Origin: UBA1757 sp045627385
GTDB taxonomy: Bacteria > Bacteroidota > Bacteroidia > Bacteroidales > UBA1402
Assembly (NCBI GenBank): GCA_045627385.1
Contig: JAZQNO010000032.1
Location: 1 to 64,000 of the forward strand
DNA length: 64,000 nt
Direction of reading: 5' to 3'
Made by a program: the position numbers and the translations under genes. The notes beneath the pieces were generated by a model, which was not told where the DNA came from, searched no databases, and worked only from the letters and a program-made list of their open reading frames with translations. Within the stretch, counting starts at the first letter, position 1; every line of letters starts with the position of its first letter. Positions 61,482 through 64,000 of the stretch are shown here, in pieces.

Positions 61482-63170
61482 ATGCCTAAAACAGTCATAT
61501 ATCAGACCTTCCCCCGATATTTCGGAAACACTTGTCTCAACCAGAAACCTTTCGGTGGAATCGAAGAAAACGGCTGCGGAAAGTTCAAAGACTATACCGC
61601 TAAAGCGCTCCATTCCATTCGTGAAATGGGCGTGACGCACATTTGGTACACGGGAATTCTGGAACATGCCACCAAGACCGATTATTCTGACTTTGGAATC
61701 CTGCGCGACCATCCGGCCGTTGTCAAAGGCCAGGCAGGTTCACCTTATGCTGTAAAGGACTATTACGATGTAGACCCCGATCTGGCCGAGTCGGTGCCGG
61801 ATCGTCTGAAGGAGTTCCATAACCTGGTCCGCCGCACCCATCAGGCGGGTATGAAGGTCATCATTGATTTTGTCCCCAACCATCTGGCCCGCCGCTACCA
61901 CAGCGACCAGGCTCCGGCCGGTGAAAGCGATTTCGGTGCCAACGACAATACCTCTTGGGCATTTGCCCCCAACAACAATTTCTACTATCTGCCCGATCAG
62001 ACGCTTTGGGGACAGTTCGACATGTATGCCGGTCATCGGGTGCCTTATCAAGAAACTCCGGCAAAGGTCACCGGCAACGACTGTTTCTCTTCGCATCCGG
62101 GTGTCTGCGACTGGTATGAGACCGTCAAACTCAATTATGGAGTGGACTATCAAGGAGGCAGGACCTGCCATTTCGATCCGATACCAGATACCTGGAAGCG
62201 TATGCACAATGTGCTGACATATTGGGCTTCCATGGGTGTTGACGGTTTCCGTTGCGATATGGCCGAGATGGTGCCTTCTGCCTTTTGGGCCTGGGTGACC
62301 GAATCGCTCAAGAAGAAGTACAAAGGTCTGATTTTTATAGGGGAAGTGTACAATCCCGGACTCTATCGCGAGTATATCGCTTCCGGATTCGATTATCTCT
62401 ACGACAAGGTTGGTCTGTACGACAAATTGAAAGCGATTGTCCAAGGCAAGTCACCGGCCTGCGAACTGACTCAATGTTGGCAGCAACTCGGCGATATCCA
62501 GCCTCATATGCTCAATTTTCTGGAAAACCACGACGAACAGCGCATCGCTTCCGATTTCTTTGCCGGAAATGCCCGTCGCGGCTTGCCGGCTTTGGTGGTT
62601 TCCGCCTGTCTGAACACCAATCCTTTCATGCTTTATCAAGGACAGGAACTGGGCGAAAGGGGCATGTGGCGCGAAGGGTTCAGCGGTCGCGACGGACGCA
62701 GCACCATATTTGACTATTGGGGCATCCCGTTGCTGGTCGCCTGGAATGACAATGGTCGCTTCGATGAGACCCGTCTCGATGCCGATTCCCGCGCTCTTCG
62801 TCAGTACTACAGCCGTCTGCTCAATCTGTGTCAGAGCGAAACGGCTCTCAGCGAGGGTCTTTTCTTTGACCTGACTTATGTCAATATGAATCACAAAGGT
62901 TTCGATCCGGCCCGTCAGTATGCTTTCCTCCGAAAGAGCGGGGATTCTCTACTGCTGATTGTGGCCAATTTCGGCCAATCGGCCTTGGTTCAGGTGAGAG
63001 TTCCCGAACACGCGTTTGATTATCTGCAACTTGATGGTTTCGACCTCACTCAGGCAGTGGATTTGCTGAGGGGAGACAAACAGTCGCTCCCTCTTTCCAA
63101 AGACGGCCTGACAGTGATGCAAGTGCCTGGAAATGACGCTCGTATCTGGAAATACCAAAGGAACAAATAA
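61482..63170 (+). CDS. GH13 alpha-amylase family enzyme
   Basis: A 562-residue (beta/alpha)8 glycosidase acting on alpha-glucans. The conserved regions are IIDFVPNHLAR, GVDGFRCDMAEMVP (nucleophile Asp259), FIGEVYNPGLY (acid Glu288) and ENHDEQR (third carboxylate Asp351), followed by a beta-sandwich C-terminal domain. The N-terminus MPKTVIYQTFPRYFGN shows no signal peptide, so the enzyme is probably cytoplasmic and works on internal alpha-glucans or imported maltodextrins. It follows fabD by 2 bases. Amylase, oligo-glucosidase or transferase specificity cannot be separated from sequence alone. Confidence 0.93.
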   Translation: MPKTVIYQTFPRYFGNTCLNQKPFGGIEENGCGKFKDYTAKALHSIREMGVTHIWYTGILEHATKTDYSDFGILRDHPAVVKGQAGSPYAVKDYYDVDPDLAESVPDRLKEFHNLVRRTHQAGMKVIIDFVPNHLARRYHSDQAPAGESDFGANDNTSWAFAPNNNFYYLPDQTLWGQFDMYAGHRVPYQETPAKVTGNDCFSSHPGVCDWYETVKLNYGVDYQGGRTCHFDPIPDTWKRMHNVLTYWASMGVDGFRCDMAEMVPSAFWAWVTESLKKKYKGLIFIGEVYNPGLYREYIASGFDYLYDKVGLYDKLKAIVQGKSPACELTQCWQQLGDIQPHMLNFLENHDEQRIASDFFAGNARRGLPALVVSACLNTNPFMLYQGQELGERGMWREGFSGRDGRSTIFDYWGIPLLVAWNDNGRFDETRLDADSRALRQYYSRLLNLCQSETALSEGLFFDLTYVNMNHKGFDPARQYAFLRKSGDSLLLIVANFGQSALVQVRVPEHAFDYLQLDGFDLTQAVDLLRGDKQSLPLSKDGLTVMQVPGNDARIWKYQRNK

Positions 63171-63207
63171 TTATCTTCTTTTTCTTTTTTTAGATAGGAC
63201 AAATATC

Positions 63208-63215
63208 TAATTTTG
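63208..63215 (+). promoter_or_regulatory. -7 element of prs
   Basis: TAATTTTG matches TAnnTTTG, 24 bases before the prs ATG. No clear -33 box. Confidence 0.45.
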
Positions 63216-63239
63216 CGGTTGTCAAACAATCACAATCCT

Positions 63240-64000
63240 ATGCAAGGTCCTATCAAAGTTTTTTCCGGCACCAACTCGCAATATCTGGCCGAAAAAATTT
63301 GTCAGTCTCTGGGTTGCCCCCTGGGCAAAATGAACATCCAGCACTTCTCCGACGGTGAGTTCTCCGTTTCTTACGAAGAGTCTATCCGCGGTTGCAGTGT
63401 CTTTCTCGTTCAATCCACTTTCCCGTCATCGGACAACCTTATGGAACTTCTCCTGATGATCGATGCCGCCAAGCGTGCTTCGGCCGACAAGATCATCGCC
63501 GTCATCCCTTATTTCGGATGGGCCCGTCAGGACAGAAAGGACAAACCTCGTGTCTCCATCGGTGCCAAACTGGTGGCTGACCTGCTGTCGGTAGCCGGCA
63601 TCGACCGTCTCATCACTATGGACCTTCATGCTGATCAGATTCAGGGTTTCTTCGATGTCCCCGTCGACCATCTCTACGCTTCCACGGTTTTCCTTCCCTA
63701 TATCAAGTCGCTGCATCTTGACAATATGGTTGTCGCCACTCCCGATGTGGGCGGTGCCAAGAGAGCCAAATCCTACGGCAACTATCTGGGTGTGCCCATC
63801 GTGCTTTGTCACAAGTACCGCAACAAACCCAACGAGGTTGCCGAAATGCGTCTTATCGGCGATGTCAAAGGCAAGAATGTGATTTTGGTCGACGATATGG
63901 TCGATACGGCCGGCACTCTGACCAAGGCTGCCGATCTGATGATGGAAAACGGCGCTCTTTCAGTCCGCGGTCTGGCTTCGCACTGTGTGATGTCGGGTCA
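63240..64000 (+). CDS. prs: ribose-phosphate pyrophosphokinase, N-terminal part (runs off window end)
   Basis: Makes PRPP from ribose-5-phosphate and ATP for nucleotide, His and Trp synthesis. About 253 residues are visible; the family is usually near 310-315. Motifs: FSDGEFSVSYEESIRG (about 39-54), DNLMELLLMIDAAKRASADKI, the flexible-loop YFGWARQDRKDKPR, the LHADQIQGFFD metal/phosphate site, and the PRPP loop LVDDMVDTAGTL (about 216-227). The start is ATG at 63240. No frameshift is seen. Confidence 0.97.
   Translation, partial: MQGPIKVFSGTNSQYLAEKICQSLGCPLGKMNIQHFSDGEFSVSYEESIRGCSVFLVQSTFPSSDNLMELLLMIDAAKRASADKIIAVIPYFGWARQDRKDKPRVSIGAKLVADLLSVAGIDRLITMDLHADQIQGFFDVPVDHLYASTVFLPYIKSLHLDNMVVATPDVGGAKRAKSYGNYLGVPIVLCHKYRNKPNEVAEMRLIGDVKGKNVILVDDMVDTAGTLTKAADLMMENGALSVRGLASHCVMSG

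Noticed and set aside
1..64000. CRISPR array, prophage, integrase, insertion sequence
   Set aside because: No regularly spaced direct repeats, no transposase or integrase motifs and no phage structural genes were seen; the only repeats are the three short copies near 57-59 kb.

Overview
The window looks like a chromosomal segment of a Bacteroidales bacterium (Prevotellaceae- or Bacteroidaceae-like; the genus cannot be fixed from sequence alone). The evidence is SusC/SusD pairs, a hybrid two-component sensor, Bacteroidetes promoters (TTTG, about 19 bases, TAnnTTTG) in front of many genes, tRNA genes without an encoded CCA, a PorT-family protein, and C-terminal sorting-like tails on exported enzymes. 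Base composition is moderately GC-rich, with one clearly AT-rich patch around 57.25-57.95 kb.

Layout. 0-4.4 kb: start of galactokinase (cut by the window edge) with a sugar-1-phosphate nucleotidyltransferase, then an exported cyclophilin and an M16 peptidase, then a small outer-membrane barrel. 4.5-34 kb: a homogalacturonan (pectin) utilization locus. A ten-gene minus-strand operon with no gap above 20 bases reads GH28 polygalacturonase, PL1 pectate lyase, fasciclin lipoprotein, SusC, SusD, two fasciclin lipoproteins, SusC, SusD, CE8 pectin methylesterase. It ends in the broken 3' end of a further SusD gene. Divergent from it lie a beta-helix protein and a second CE8 enzyme, and then a convergent 1410-residue hybrid sensor/regulator (HTCS). 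The HTCS sits 28 bases downstream of a tRNA-Arg gene and may share its promoter. A GH105 unsaturated-galacturonyl hydrolase, probably the last step of the same pathway, lies apart at 59-60.5 kb.

34-57 kb is mostly core genome: recO, a TPR protein paired with a beta-barrel, tRNA-Asn, a CtpA-type protease, tRNA-Glu with rpsT, a pseudouridine synthase, a strong candidate small RNA, rsmE, a beta-CASP nuclease-like protein, surface lipoproteins, a tiny 2[4Fe-4S] ferredoxin, a PorT-family protein, argS, HU, and an overlapping operon of two rhomboids, an EEP-family phosphatase/nuclease, priA and a Na+/Ca2+ exchanger.

57.1-59 kb is a small accessory patch: three copies of a 28-38 base repeat, two decayed coding fragments, one orphan membrane/barrel protein with its own canonical promoter, and three consecutive hairpins next to tRNA-Arg(TCT). 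60.5-64 kb: fabD, a GH13 alpha-amylase family enzyme, and prs (cut by the window edge).

How the genes cooperate: the CE8 enzymes would remove methyl groups from pectin, PL1 and GH28 would cut the backbone, the two SusC/SusD pairs would import oligosaccharides, GH105 would remove the unsaturated end sugar, and the HTCS would sense a pectic oligosaccharide and activate the locus. The fasciclin lipoproteins occupy the place where SusE/SusF-type surface glycan-binding proteins usually sit. These roles are inferred from family membership and gene order.
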